A stretch of 64,000 nt of DNA from Symbiodinium natans (taxonomy: Eukaryota; Sar; Dinophyceae; Suessiales; Symbiodiniaceae), in assembly GCA_905221605.1 (NCBI GenBank), contig CAJNDS010002650.1, positions 129,648 to 193,647 of the forward strand, given 5' to 3'. The position numbers and the translations under genes are program-made. Below are positions 25,116-36,900 of this stretch, piece by piece. The first letter of the stretch is position 1. Every line of letters begins with the position of its first letter. The notes under the pieces were generated by a model, which did no database searches, had not been told where the DNA came from, and saw only the letters and a program-made list of their open reading frames with translations.

Positions 25116-28100
25116 AACTAGGCGAAAATAGCCATGAAATGAAGAGCCAGCCTTATTCTGTTCCGGTGCCAGTACCCTTTGCCCCTTCTATAAGCACTGG
25201 CTTCTTGAAGCCGCTTATAAAGGGGGGGAGGGGCACGCTGCCCCTACTTCTTACAAGGCATACGCATCAATGCAAAAAGGGTGCAGTCGAGTGTGGAGAA
25301 AAAATGCAGCAATGCAAGAAAGAGGCTGGAGAGGATCCTTCGTTAAGCAAGTGGGGGAGGGCGGCGCCTCGCATACAGCACTACAAGAAGAGGCGAAGCT
25401 TCAGCCGCCCCGCCCTTCCTGCATAGCGTCGCATAGCCGTCGCATCGTCGACATGGCTTTGCGAACGGTTTTTGTTTAGGGTCTTTCCGGGTCTTTACAG
25501 TTTGACAGGGGTTTGAGGATTAGCTGTTCAAACGAAACGAAGCAGATCTTGTGCCTCAGCAGCAAAATTTAGTAAAGCTGCTGCGCCTCACACAACCATT
25601 AATGCGATACGTCGCCCGGCTCGAAGCTTGACGATTTAGAACGCAATTGTTAAGGAATAAATCGCATCGTGTTTGAGGTACCAGTCTTTTGTCACGACAT
25701 GAAGGTTGCTCGCGTGCCTTGCTAGGCAGACTAGCGAGCGCGTGTCCTCAGTCCTAGACGATCCCGGATTACGGGCAGGCTAGAGCCTCAGTCGCGTATG
25801 GTGTGTACTGTGGTGTTGCATGCTGCTTGACCCCACCGGGACTCGAAACGAACTTCGGTAGCTGCAACAATCAGGACCCATCAAGTGTCTAGTTGTCGCA
25901 GGTGTACTGGCGCCTGGGAAACATCTGGATTTGGGGCAAGTGTCCTGATTCTGATGCAGTGAAATAGTTCGGGGGCTAACGCCATGGGCAGGCAGTGATG
26001 CAAAGGCGACACGCAACACGAGCCAGAAACCCTTAGGCCAAACAAAGCCTTCAAGTCATTCTTGTCCTTCTACATTGACGTAATCAGGATGGCTGGCAAC
26101 CGTGGGACTTCCTGTGTCCAGAACCGGTCAGCCAATAGAGCGTGTGGGGGACATGTGAAAACGCGTTGCTGCAGATCCTGCGTGCCAGTACGGTGCATGT
26201 TCGATTGTGCAAGGTGCGAATTTCAGAAATGGGGAGTCCACAAGCCATGCCTGCTTTGTTTGAATATGTCCTGATACCTTCCGAGCGGGGAGTCGATGTT
26301 GTGAGCTTCCGCGAGGGAGGGTAGCAAAACACAAGTTGCGATTGTGCGCATCATGCGAGCGCCGAGGTTCCGTGCTGTGTGCCCAGCCCTTGATCTGGAT
26401 GCAACGCATGACTTGCGGGCCTTTCGTGTTTCAAATCAAAGCTTCCCTGCCAAAGGATCCAATCCCAACATCTTATGCATGCAAGACGCTGGACTACCCA
26501 GATTGCCAGGCTGGAAAACGTGGAGCCTCGTTCTACGACTTTTACTTTTCACCGATTGTGTTTGGGTTCTTTTGCCGCAGGGCGGCCTGGGATTTCCAGT
26601 GTGGGATCTCGGCGAGGATGTTCATGCTGTGCGGGCCCTTGGAAGCTGAAGAAAGTGCACGATATGCAAGATAATGCAAGACAGCTCTTCCTCTGCAAGA
26701 CAGCTCTTCCTCTCACTTCCTCGCGATGCCAGGCCGTTTGCCAAATGGAAGGGGACACTTCCAGCCATTCCAGTCGATGCATGACGCAGAAGGATGGTGC
26801 CTGGCTTGGCTGATCGTGAAAGCATCGGTCGTGTCCTCCACGAAGGACTGGGACCGAGACGCAGTTGGCCGGCCGCCCATTACGCTCATGTAGAGCCGGC
26901 TGGTTTAATGCTATACATAGCCGAGAATTCCCACTGACATTTCGTTGATGCATTCATGATGTTGATGTGTTCAGAAGCGGTCAATCGACAGGCTGGTCAC
27001 TGGCGGCGCAGCCATTCAAACAATGATGGGGTGTTTGTTGCTCATTTTTCCGCTTGTGGAGTCTCCGTGCGAGTGCCAACACGCAAGGCGACCGCATGAT
27101 CACGTATACGTGTGTTTGAGAGGGCACAACATGCGCTGCAGTGATTCTTGGATGTTCTTGGGATGTAGGACTCGGCTTTTCAGAGCTGCTTCCTTCATGC
27201 TCTCCCTCCTCCTGTTTTTGTGTGGGAGCTACTTAAAACCTAGCTTGCCAAGTTCTCGCCACGGGCACGAGCCGCAACCATCTCGACCAGCTGCTCATTG
27301 GCGGCGGGGATGCGCTTCTGTGCGAGTCTTACAATTCCAACTTTTGCTGCCAGCTTGGTATGTTGCATGGTTGTTGACTCTACCCCTTCAGAATTTGATG
27401 AATTTTGTAAAGTTCGCCAGGCTAGAATCTCCTGTTCTTCATCGAGTTTGTGAGTCCGAGCGGGTCCGCTCAGACAGCGAGCTTTGGAAGGCCTTTGTTG
27501 GCGCACAGCCGTGCTGCTGGGCTCTGTGGGATGCTGCGGGATGCCGTGGGCATCTTGTCAGAAACGCTAGTTTGGGTCGTGGCAGGCGGCGCTGTCTCGC
27601 AACCAGTGGGAGGCGGTGTGGTCTTCACAGGCAGGTAGAGATGGACAGAGATGAACAGACTTTCCCTTGGAGGTCATCAGGCACATCCGCGGGGACGGTC
27701 TGGATACACAGCTTGGCTGCCTTCCGAAGCCTGTCAAGGAACCTCGGTGTCGTCGTACCGCTTGGCAAAGCCCTGTTGTGATGCTCCGACATCGGCAAAA
27801 TATATGGTGCTTCTTTTCCTTTTGTGGTGTGTGTGTGTGTGTTGTGATTTTTGGTTGACTTTTTGCTTATTCAACAGGAAGACAGAGAGACAAAAGTGAC
27901 GAAAGGAAAGCAAGGAAGAGTGAAACAACCAAGGGTGAACAAACTACCAGTAGCTAACTACCTGCTCGCCCCGCATGCGCCTATGTTATGGCTGGTCAAC
28001 TTTGTCCACGAATGCCTCACTGAATTTCGTGGAAACAGTTGGTGTGGCCAAAATACTTCAGAGTGTTTACCGTTTTTGATGGTGCAAGTATGGCCCAACT

Positions 28101-29220
28101 TCCACAACATCGCCGGTGCATTGTTTTAGAAACGGTGGAAATTTGGGAAAGTTGGTGTGGCAACTTTCTCCACCACATCACCCTATGACGGTGAGAAAAA
28201 GTTTGCGCGACTTGCTTTTTTTCTTCCACAAATGGCTATGGAAGAAATATTTGGCAAACTTTGCCCACCGAGTCGCCGACGCGATATGAAAGTAGCAGCT
28301 GCTAGCTTGCTGTACGAGATCGTCGATGAAATCATTCGTCGTGGTGAAAGACTCATGATGCTTCGGAGGGAGGGGTGGAATTTAATTCGCGGGTGTGTTC
28401 TCATGAATATTATGGAGATCTCTTCTTTCCGTTTCGATGCTCACATAAGATGATTGAGATTGCTTCTTGCTAAGGATGAACTGGGTCTATGACTCTCAGT
28501 TTATGTCCAGTTCCTGTATTTATGTTGCATCCGACCGGTGTCCCTCGTGTTGGCTATGCAGTTTAAACACGCTGCGCTATTTACGTCATATGAGCAGTAG
28601 AGACAGAGCTAAACTAGTTGTTCTCGCAGTTAAAAGGCTTACGTGTTTTTGCTTATTTGGTCAGTATACAACAATCGTGTGGGGTCAAGTGGCTAAAATC
28701 AATGAACGTGTCCTTGCACTTCGATAGTACTTTCTGAATTTGCTGATTACAGTTGAATAGAACATGTATACATATGTGAACATAACAGCATTCCATATAT
28801 ATATATATATATATAAGATGTATTGATAGATGTATGCATATATATATATACATGTAGCAACCCTCCCCCTTTCCCACTCCCCCCCCCCCCCCCCCCCCCT
28901 CAGTCGCCCAGCTGCAATACGAGCAAACTTGGGTGTGCAAATATTGTGCTTCAACTAGAGAATGGAAAAGCAAAAGAAGGACAAACAAAGCCACAAACAA
29001 AAGCAAAAATGTAGCAACAAACACAAAGTAACAATACACAAAGCACAAAAATCACGCAAAACCATCAGCACCCATAGTCCAAGATTGACTTTGCTATCTG
29101 AGATCGTTTCTTTTTGTTTTGGTTTCGTTCCCACCTCTTCACTCAGAACACGCTGCAGCGAGCGCAAATGTCTCAGCCGGCGTTGGCAACATTGAGGGAC
29201 TTTGTTCGTGAAGTATGCCA
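25116..29220. other. No supported gene; weak exon-like islands
   Basis: About 4 kb. A terminal-exon-like stretch at about 26154-26324 (ILRASTVHVRLCKVRISEMG, ending VDVVSFREGG and a stop) follows TTGCTGCAG. A 252-codon plus-strand frame at 27023-27781 has no recognisable motif and an uneven composition. A short TA run lies at 28795-28815 and a poly-C tract at 28877-28899. Positions 27990-28260 contain repeated GTTGGTGTGG and CAACTTTC boxes in both orientations, possibly a decayed foldback. Confidence 0.3.
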
Positions 29221-29227
29221 TGCGGCT

Positions 29228-30390
29228 GGGGACTCTCAGATCGCGAGCAGGAACTGAATGAGGAGCTTCGGGCGAGGATAGCCCGGAAGGCTCCAATGCA
29301 TCTGGGAGGTGCATCTTCTCTCGCCCGATTGTTTTAGCAACAGTGCCCGAAGGTTAAGAAGCCTAAGTTCCATGAGACTTTCCACGTGCCAGAAGCTGAT
29401 GAGCGAGGCACGCGGCTGCAAAAGCAGGCAGCGTGTCTGTGAGTTGCGCCTCAAACTTCCTGGCAGGTCGAGAAGTGTGACTGCCTCAAGACGGCCAGTC
29501 AGAGAATGTCAGAGAGCACGTGAGTCAGCACGTTGAAACCTCTCTGGTTTGGCTCAGGTACTCGGAGACGCGGGTGCGCTTCAGGCATGAAGTTGTGTTC
29601 TGTGCGGAGCTGCAAAACGCCTTCATCGAGCCGGCGCACACGCATGCACTCGCGCGCGTGCTCGGCCCATACCCACACCATCCCATACCCACACCCAAAC
29701 ACCCAACAACACCCAACGACACCTAGCGACACCCAACCACACCCAACCGCGCCCAATAACACCCAACCACGCCCAACCGCACCCAAGGACACGCAACGAC
29801 ACCCAACAACACTCAACGACACCCAAGGACACCCAACGACACCGAACGACAACGACAACCAACAACACCCAACCACACCCAACCACATCCAACCACACCC
29901 AACGACAACGACACCCAAGCACACCCAAGGACACCCAAGGACACCCAAGGACACCCAAGGACACCCAAGGACACCCAAGGACACCCAAGGACACCCAAGG
30001 ACACCCAAAGGACACCCAAGGACACCCAAGGACACCCAACGACACCGAACGACACCCAACGACACCCAACCACACCCAACCACACCCAACCACATCCAAC
30101 GACACCCAACGACAACGACACCCAAGCACACCCACACCCAAGGACACCCAAGGACACCCAAGGACACCCAAGGACACCCAAGGACACCCAAGGACACCGA
30201 ACGACACCCAACGACACCCAACGACACCCAACCACACCCAACCACACCCAACCACCCCCAACCACATCCAACGACACCCAACGACACCCAACCACACCCA
30301 CGCACTCACGTGCCTGCCCACACGCCCACGTGCCCACACAGGCAGGCAATACGCGAAGCATACGCGAAGCAGCGCGCTAGGATGCTTTGT
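29228..30390 (+). CDS. Unrecognised gene, internal exons
   Basis: Three or four exons join in phase. Exon a (about 29228-29289) reads SDREQELNEELRARIARK and stops before a GC donor. Exon b (29344-29438) begins CPKVKKPKFHETFHVPEADE and ends at CT|GTGAGT. Exon c (29558 to about 29634) begins YSETRVRFRHEVVFCAELQN; the codon split CT|G gives Leu across the junction. Exon d (from about 30345) reads AIREAYAKQRAR after GGCAG. The junction from exon c to d needs a GC donor (CCG|GCGCAC) and keeps the frame. The product is charged and probably helical; no family recognised. The 5' end and the stop were not found, and the gene may extend to either side. Confidence 0.45.
29683..30305. repeat. 10-bp minisatellite inside an intron
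   Basis: About sixty tandem units of ACACCCAAGG, ACACCCAACG or ACACCCAACC with occasional ACGACA insertions and higher-order blocks of like units. It fills nearly the whole intron between exons c and d of the unrecognised gene at 29.2-30.4 kb. Long Val/Gly/Cys/Trp open frames on the minus strand and Thr/Pro/His frames on the plus strand are produced by the repeat and are not genes. Confidence 0.95.
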
Positions 30391-31776
30391 TCGGCCGGAT
30401 GCAGCAATGTCAGTATATGTCATCGAGTACTGCTTTGGCCGGAAGGAACTGGGCCGGAGAGTGGGAGCCCTGAATGTCTGCAGTCACAGAGGGCTAAGCT
30501 GTCATTTATTTGTCTAGCTGACCAAGGCCGATGATTTTCAGCCACTCCGAGTTTTCTAAGTCGGGCGCTGACCAACATACCAGATCTCATTGTCATTGTC
30601 AGATGTGCATTATCTGTCTTCAAGTGCAAAGGTTGTGTCGACAAGCCGGCCGAGCAGAGCTACCGCGCCGGCCTCGACGTGATTCATGAGTTCAACATGT
30701 TTTGGTGCGGGATGGTGCGGGCCGGTTGGAAACTACCACGCTGACCACTGACTCAGTAAATGGCAAGCAAGGTTGGAGTCTGAATTCTGCAACAAAGTCA
30801 AGCCATTGGTCGGCAGCTCAAATATACAAGCTCACAAGAAGTAGTTGCGATTTGGTGTGCCGGAACGTGGTGGACCATAAGAAACGTCGCCACTTGACCG
30901 AGCAAGGTGTTCGGCTTTAAGTTCAAAGCAGAGCCTGTGAGTTCCAATGGCGTGGGATTAGAGCCTGTGTAACGCGTAGCCTGGTTGCTATCGCCGACCC
31001 CGACATACAGCACGTGGCTTTGCATAGAGCAACCGGGGAACGGACCAAAAGAGGAGAATCATGGGAATACCCGTATCCCCACGTCAGACATGTATTCGGC
31101 ATACAGTAGTTGCATATGAGAAGCATAGAAGTTTCACACAGGTCGGAGCCTGCAACCACGAAGTGGTTTGGCGAGTAGGTTTGTTCGCGTTTGCGACAAG
31201 TTTATCGTGAGCACAAGCTTGTTCTGGTGCATCTAATGCTCAACAGTGTTGTTGATTGTTCACGGGCCTGGTGTTGAACATCGAAGCATGCTGAAACCAG
31301 TCCGCACGTCATTGCGGAGCTTGTGAGGAAGACTGCGTCGTTATGTGCAGATGGTGTGTGCTTGGAGCATCGCTGGGAGCTATTTGCTCAAGAGGACGTG
31401 CCCGGAGTAGGGTAGATGCGCAGGGTACATGCTCCATGTTAAGCCAAGTGTACTACGCACTGACGTCGCGAAAATGCCGACGAGCAGTGCTGCAGGTGCA
31501 CCCGTGTGCAATGTGTTTGCTCCTGGTCTTGCCAGCGGCACCCCGGTTCAAAGCTTTGTGCGGTTAAGCTGGGCGGCACTGGACGGTAGCATGATCGACT
31601 GAGATGCCGCTAAGGCCTTTTTGGCATGGCAGCTGTGGCCAGCTCCGTTTGCGCTGAAGGAAGACATCGTCAAGGAATACAAGGTGGTGGCCTCCATGAT
31701 GGAATCATCTCAACAACCGTGGCTTGGCATGCACTTTCCTTGACCTGAAATGCAAGGGTGAGTTGAGAGAATTGCC
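30391..31776 (+). other. Intergenic or 5' exons, unresolved
   Basis: One strongly coding-like island lies at about 31621-31743: LAWQLWPAPFALKEDIVKEY, then KVVASMMESSQQPWLGMHFP and a stop. It may be an exon of an upstream gene or a 5' exon of the glycosyltransferase gene in a different splice frame. The rest shows nothing recognisable. Confidence 0.3.
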
Positions 31777-33713
31777 TTGTCAGTGAGGTCTAGTCGCGGC
31801 AATCAGGCACAGCATCTGGTGCAAAGCTTGAGGGGACGTCCGCAGTTGCCAATGCCAACAAACCTGAAGATGGAGAAGCAGGTGTTAGGTGCAAGTAGAC
31901 CGGACAGCCGCACTTCGAATCTACCTCCGAAGACATCGGGCAGCGAGCCTTCTGTCCCGCCAATGCCAGCTGCAGCCACGTCACGGGCCCCCCAAGCTGC
32001 TCAATCGGTCCCTTCCGCATTGTCAGCGGACTTGCATCCAGCATACCGCAGCCTCATCAAGGAGTACCCGTTTCAGCCAGTGCGGAATGAACGAGGTCAG
32101 TTCGTCAACATCATACTCGTCAGGTCACCTTTCCGATCTCGCCATCAAAGAGAACTTTTTCAGCAGTACAAAAACGAGCTCTTGTTTATTGGCATAAGCA
32201 GCTTTGAGGACTACCCACAGCCGCCTCCAAATCCTTTCTCAGGCAAGTTTTCGGAAACAGAGTACGTGGGTCTCTTCCCAGGCTTCTTGCATATGGTACG
32301 GGAGCCCGAGAGGATCTTCCCCAGCACGGTGAAGCTACTCCTGATGTCACAGTCTGATTTTTCCTTGCCTCCTCCGCAGCCGCAAATGCCGAAGAAGTAT
32401 GACTTTACCTTCTCTGGTTCAGACCAGGATGTTCGCAATGATTGCGTCGGCTGGTCTTCCTTTGCAAAAAACTGGACCTTTGTGAAGGAAGCGTTGGCCG
32501 TGATGTGTGGCGAGCTTGGCATGACTGGTGTGCTTGTGGCAACGAAGGACAAGCAGGATCGTAAAGCCTGCAGTATTCCAGCAAGCTGCGAGGGCAGGAT
32601 TTTGCAGACCAAGTTCTTATCGCAGAATGAGTTTTTCAGCTATGTCCAGCAAAGCAAGTTCCTCTTCGTGCCACAGGTGCATGATGCATCACCTCGCGTG
32701 ACGACCCAGGCATGCCCGCATGTGGTTAAATGGCACAATCATAGACTTACATAGACCAATTAGACCTGCATAAGCCGGGCTCGATTCTGAAATATATTGG
32801 GGCCAGCACTTGGAGCAGGATGCACTCTCAGAGCCTGTCTTTTTTTGCAGGCTCTGGCACTGGATGTCCCGCTGCTCATGAACTGGAACATCATGGGTGG
32901 CTGGAAGTATCTCAATGATAAGACCGGTGAGTTCTTTCATGTTCCTCGGTTCAATCTTGTGGTGAAGTTGCATTGGAAGCACTAGCAAGAAGTGGTCTGT
33001 AGTTTTACACTGAACAGCTGTCGGAGTCAGAGCTGGCGGTTCAGGACGAAGGAGGAGGAAGAAAAGCTTATCACAGCTCATCATTTTAGTCTCCCGCTAA
33101 TCTTCATCATGCTTCGGCATCGGCATACGGTGTGTTTGCGTGTATTCTGCATTATGCTGCAGCTGGCCAACTTTCCTTCTTTCAGGTTGTCGGATTTGTC
33201 AAGAAGCCCCGCATGCTGCAAAGCTGCTACCATGCAAGGACATGTCAGATTTTCGAGAAAGTGTGCGGACTCTTTTGCAGAAGGTGGATGGATGCTTGGT
33301 GGGACATTCAGCAAGGCACTTTCTGAACTAGAGCCATACAAGTGCATGCTGTTGCAAATAGGTCCTTGCTAGTGGCCAGCATGATTGCTAGCTGTGGCTG
33401 TTCTGGGCGCCAAGTTTGCAACATATTGCAGCCAAGACATGTCGCAGGCATGGACAACCTCATAGTGTTGGGTTATGTTGGGTTTGCAAGGTTTCCAGGC
33501 TATTCCAGATCCATGTAAAAAGGGCCTTTCATGCTTTCGTTTTCCATCGTTTTCCCAGAACGGCAGTACGAGCCGCGGCAGTGGGTCACGTCGAATTACG
33601 GAGACCAGGTGTCTGGAGCCAGGCTGCTGAAGTTCATTGAAGAGGCTGGACTTTTTGCTAACCTAGATACCACCGTCGGATTTGAGTGGTCATCCTCAAT
33701 CGGGCCACTGTAG
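31777..33713 (+). CDS. GT-B glycosyltransferase-like protein, four exons
   Basis: Exon 1 is open from 31777 (first in-frame ATG at 31852; the true start may be further 5') to 32709. Exon 2 is 32851-32940, exon 3 33239-33290, exon 4 33559-33713 with a stop. Joined product is about 409 residues. The N-terminal 90 residues are low-complexity. The body has IILVRSPFRSRHQRELFQQY, GISSFEDYPQPPPNPFSGKF, YDFTFSGSDQDVRNDCVGWS and, across the exon 1-2 junction, DASPRVTTQALALDVPLLMN then NIMGGWKYLNDKTGEFFHDM. The DASPR-TxAL-xDVP-LMN block resembles the C-terminal donor-binding region of group 1 glycosyltransferases and related exostosin-like proteins. Substrate unknown. All three introns end in AG but begin GC (32710), GT (32941) and GA (33291); phases close exactly. 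Family assignment is moderate, gene model good. Confidence 0.7.
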
Positions 33714-33966
33714 TTCATGCAGGGTGCTACGGGTACAGCAGCTTCTCTCTCACGCTGATGCAAACAATAGTAATCCGGGGATATCTGCAGCCTTGCATAA
33801 TCAGCAACGCACTGATAACCAATGCCCCTGAAAGAATTTTGCCGACCGCGTGAAGCTGCCAGACGGAACCCGACGTCTCTTTCCATCCGGCGCATGAGTG
33901 AACCGACGGTGGCTGAACTGCTGCGCACACCGTTTAACGCACCGCTGCGCCAACTTGAGAACGGCC
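33714..33966. other. Intergenic spacer
   Basis: About 250 bases between the glycosyltransferase stop and a probable next start. No promoter motif recognised. AACTTGAG just before the ATG at 33967 provides an AG that could serve as a trans-splice acceptor. Confidence 0.35.
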
Positions 33967-36900
33967 ATGGCTGGCGAAGGGGCCAAGTGCATTGAAGTAT
34001 TCGAGCTGTTTACTCTTGGCGGTGCCGTTCTTCAATGGCGGAGACATTCGACCGTGGGCGGTCTGGTCGTGGAGTGATGTGAGTCGACCCTGAGCAAGCA
34101 GCTCTAGTTGATAGCAGCTCCACAAGCAGCCATGCTGTAAAAGTAACACGGAGGCTTCACGCAGTACCTGGCATCGCCTCGACAAAAGGTGTCAGGTTGG
34201 AAGTGGTAGTTAGTTTAGGCCAATATGCAATGGAAGTAGGTGCTGCGCAGCAGCTTTTTTTAAATTTGGTTTGTCTTGTACTCAACGCATCCCGGCGGCT
34301 GTTTGATCAAGGGAAAGGCAGACGCAGCGTTTTCTGGGATATGTGGCGACAGCATCGAGCCGAGTGCATGGTGGACGCCAAAGCCCCAGAGCTTAGGAAG
34401 TCGAGTGGAGCTTTGAAGGTAGGCCTGTGCAATTGCTGAGGACCTGTTTTGTTCCGTGGTGGGCAGATTCAGAAAGTCGGGCTGCTTAGGTTGGTGCTTG
34501 AAGATCGTTGGCCCAGCTGTGGCAGCGCCGCTCAACCGTACAAATAACTCAGCTGGCTTTGCTTGCACTTGCACGGCTTCGCGTGGCATTTCCTCGCATG
34601 CATGTGAATGAGTTTTCATGTCTTGAAGGTACATGGCGGCCGGCCGCTCGAAAAGCCGAGGCCGCCACCTTGTTCTGGTCAAAGATGTCCTCGCCCAAAG
34701 GATGTCTTGTGACTCTTGGCAGGCAGCCGGAGCAGGAGTCACGGCCCTAAACTTGATCAGGGGTTTTCTAATGTAGCATATCAAGCAAGAGCACGCAACA
34801 TGATCTTCACTAGCATTTTTTCGTGATCATGCAGACTCAGCCTGTGCACCATCTACGCAGCCACTGAGCCACGAAGCGCGATTAGTCACAGCAGCGAAGT
34901 GCGAGAGAGCTGGAGCGACTTGCTATTCTTGTCGAGATTCATGCATGGGGAGCAGTCGGTGAGTCCGTGGGGCTCAACAAAAAGAGGGAGCGAGAGAGAG
35001 AGAGGGGGCTATGTGCGAAGGAAGAGGGGGCTTGCCCCCTTGCTCCCCCGGAGCCGTGACAAGGTCTTGCACTCCATAACCTGAGCACATGATAATGCCA
35101 CATCGAGAATGTTCTGCTGCGTGGGCCGGTCACGGTTCTTGCATGTTCTTGTCGTTCTTGTGGTGTGGAATGTTTATAGTTTATGGAGTGAAGATCTGCA
35201 TGTTTTCATGGGCAGCATGCAGCACGGCACATGCAGCATGGTGATGAGGCGCTGGCAGGGAAGACCGGCTAGCAAAGGGCGGAGGTGATCGCCGCCTGGT
35301 TTTCACAGACTTGCGAGCGCCTGCACGCGGCTTGCTGCTGTGTTGTAGGGTAGCATGATGCAGATCTCCGGGATCTTTGCCTGCATTTTGCCTAAGGCAA
35401 GACATCTCGTTCTCCGGACGTCAAGCGGAAGGCGTCACGATCGCCGAAGAAACCGAAGCCGTCGGACTCACCAGCACAGCGCAAACTGTCGCGCTCTCCT
35501 GCTCGTCGCAAGCCCTCCCGCTCCCCGGAGGGCCGCAAGCGGTCCCTCTCACCAGACCGGCGCCGCAAGCTTTCACGGTCACCGGATGGACGCAAGGCAT
35601 CCCGCTCACCAGAAAGGCGGCGCAGGTCGCGCACCCCAGAAAGCAAGAGGTCACGTTCACCAGATGCCAAACGGAAGCTGTCACGATCGACGGACCGGAA
35701 GCGCAGGGCATCTCCATCACCAGAAACCAGGCGGAGACCCTCTAGATCCCGATCTCCAGACAGGCGCAGGTCGTCCCGAAGCCGCGAACGGGACAGAGAT
35801 CCTGACAGCTCCTGGGCAGCAACGCGAAACACTTGCTGCTTGCAGACTAGATAACTTACTATGCCGCAGTCTTACACCGGCACTTTTGCATAGGGCGGGA
35901 TGGACGGCGTGAGCGAGACAGACGCGATCGAGGCACCACTCACGCCAGAAAGCAGCTCACCGTATTCACCGTGTTGTCTTGCTTCGGGAGGTGGCAGCCG
36001 TGATCGCGATAGAGACCGTGAGAGGGAGAGAGATCGCGACCGAGGAGTGCTCGCCAGTGCTGGATGTGGCTTTGACCTGCAGTGTCGAGCATTGTCGACA
36101 CAGCAGGAAATAGTCGCCAGCGCGATCGAGATAGAGACAGGGGCAGCTTTGCCTCCATGTTCAGGTGCTCATGATGCAATGGAGCGTGTGCTTGCTACTC
36201 AAGGTACGTCAAGGGGGCGAGACCAAGATCGTGGGGGGCTCACGGCATCTCACGGCCAGGGTCGTACCTAAACAAGTAGCTAGAGCAGACATTCGTGGAG
36301 CATGAGCCAGATTTGTCGCATTCCTTGTTATGTAGGCGCAAGTGGGCTATCACATCGCTAGTGACCTATCACTTTCGCTAGTGACCGACAGTGGCCTTGC
36401 GGAGTGCGAAGGGCATGCAATACATTGGAAAACGTGGTTCCTTGACCAGTTTCTTAGCCTGAATCTTCCCCGGTGACTCAAAAAAAGATACCTTTTTGGC
36501 CGGTCATTCCGCTTCTTCAGGGCACCAGGGCTAGCTCCTCCGGATAGCCCTGACAGAGGGCGACTGTTTCGGCATGTTTCGACAGTCCACGTGCAACACT
36601 CAGCGTCCTCTCAACCACGCGAAGTTTTGTCAACAAATGATTGGGTTGTTACAAACCCAAAACCGATACCCGCAAGTTACATCTAATGCCTCCGGCTCAA
36701 TGGAGGCAATGACTTAGCCATGACTTTTGTGATGCAGCCTTGACTGCAATGGTTTTAACGGTTAACGGGAAGTTGACGGGACCCTGTAGCCTCAACATCA
36801 ACTGACAGATGATTCGATGGTACATAGCTTTTTGATGATCGCCAAGGAGATCGTGACAGAGGCAATGATCGCAGACATGATCGAGATCGCCGAGATCGCC

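Noticed and set aside
29499-30534. Frames of 180-330 codons across the ACACCCAAGG minisatellite
   Set aside because: Purely repeat-driven on both strands, and inconsistent with the intron placement supported by flanking exons.
35392-35832. Alternative frames on both strands across the RS-repeat exon
   Set aside because: The frame giving SRSP repeats is the only one with a coherent protein pattern; the others are shadows of the same DNA period.
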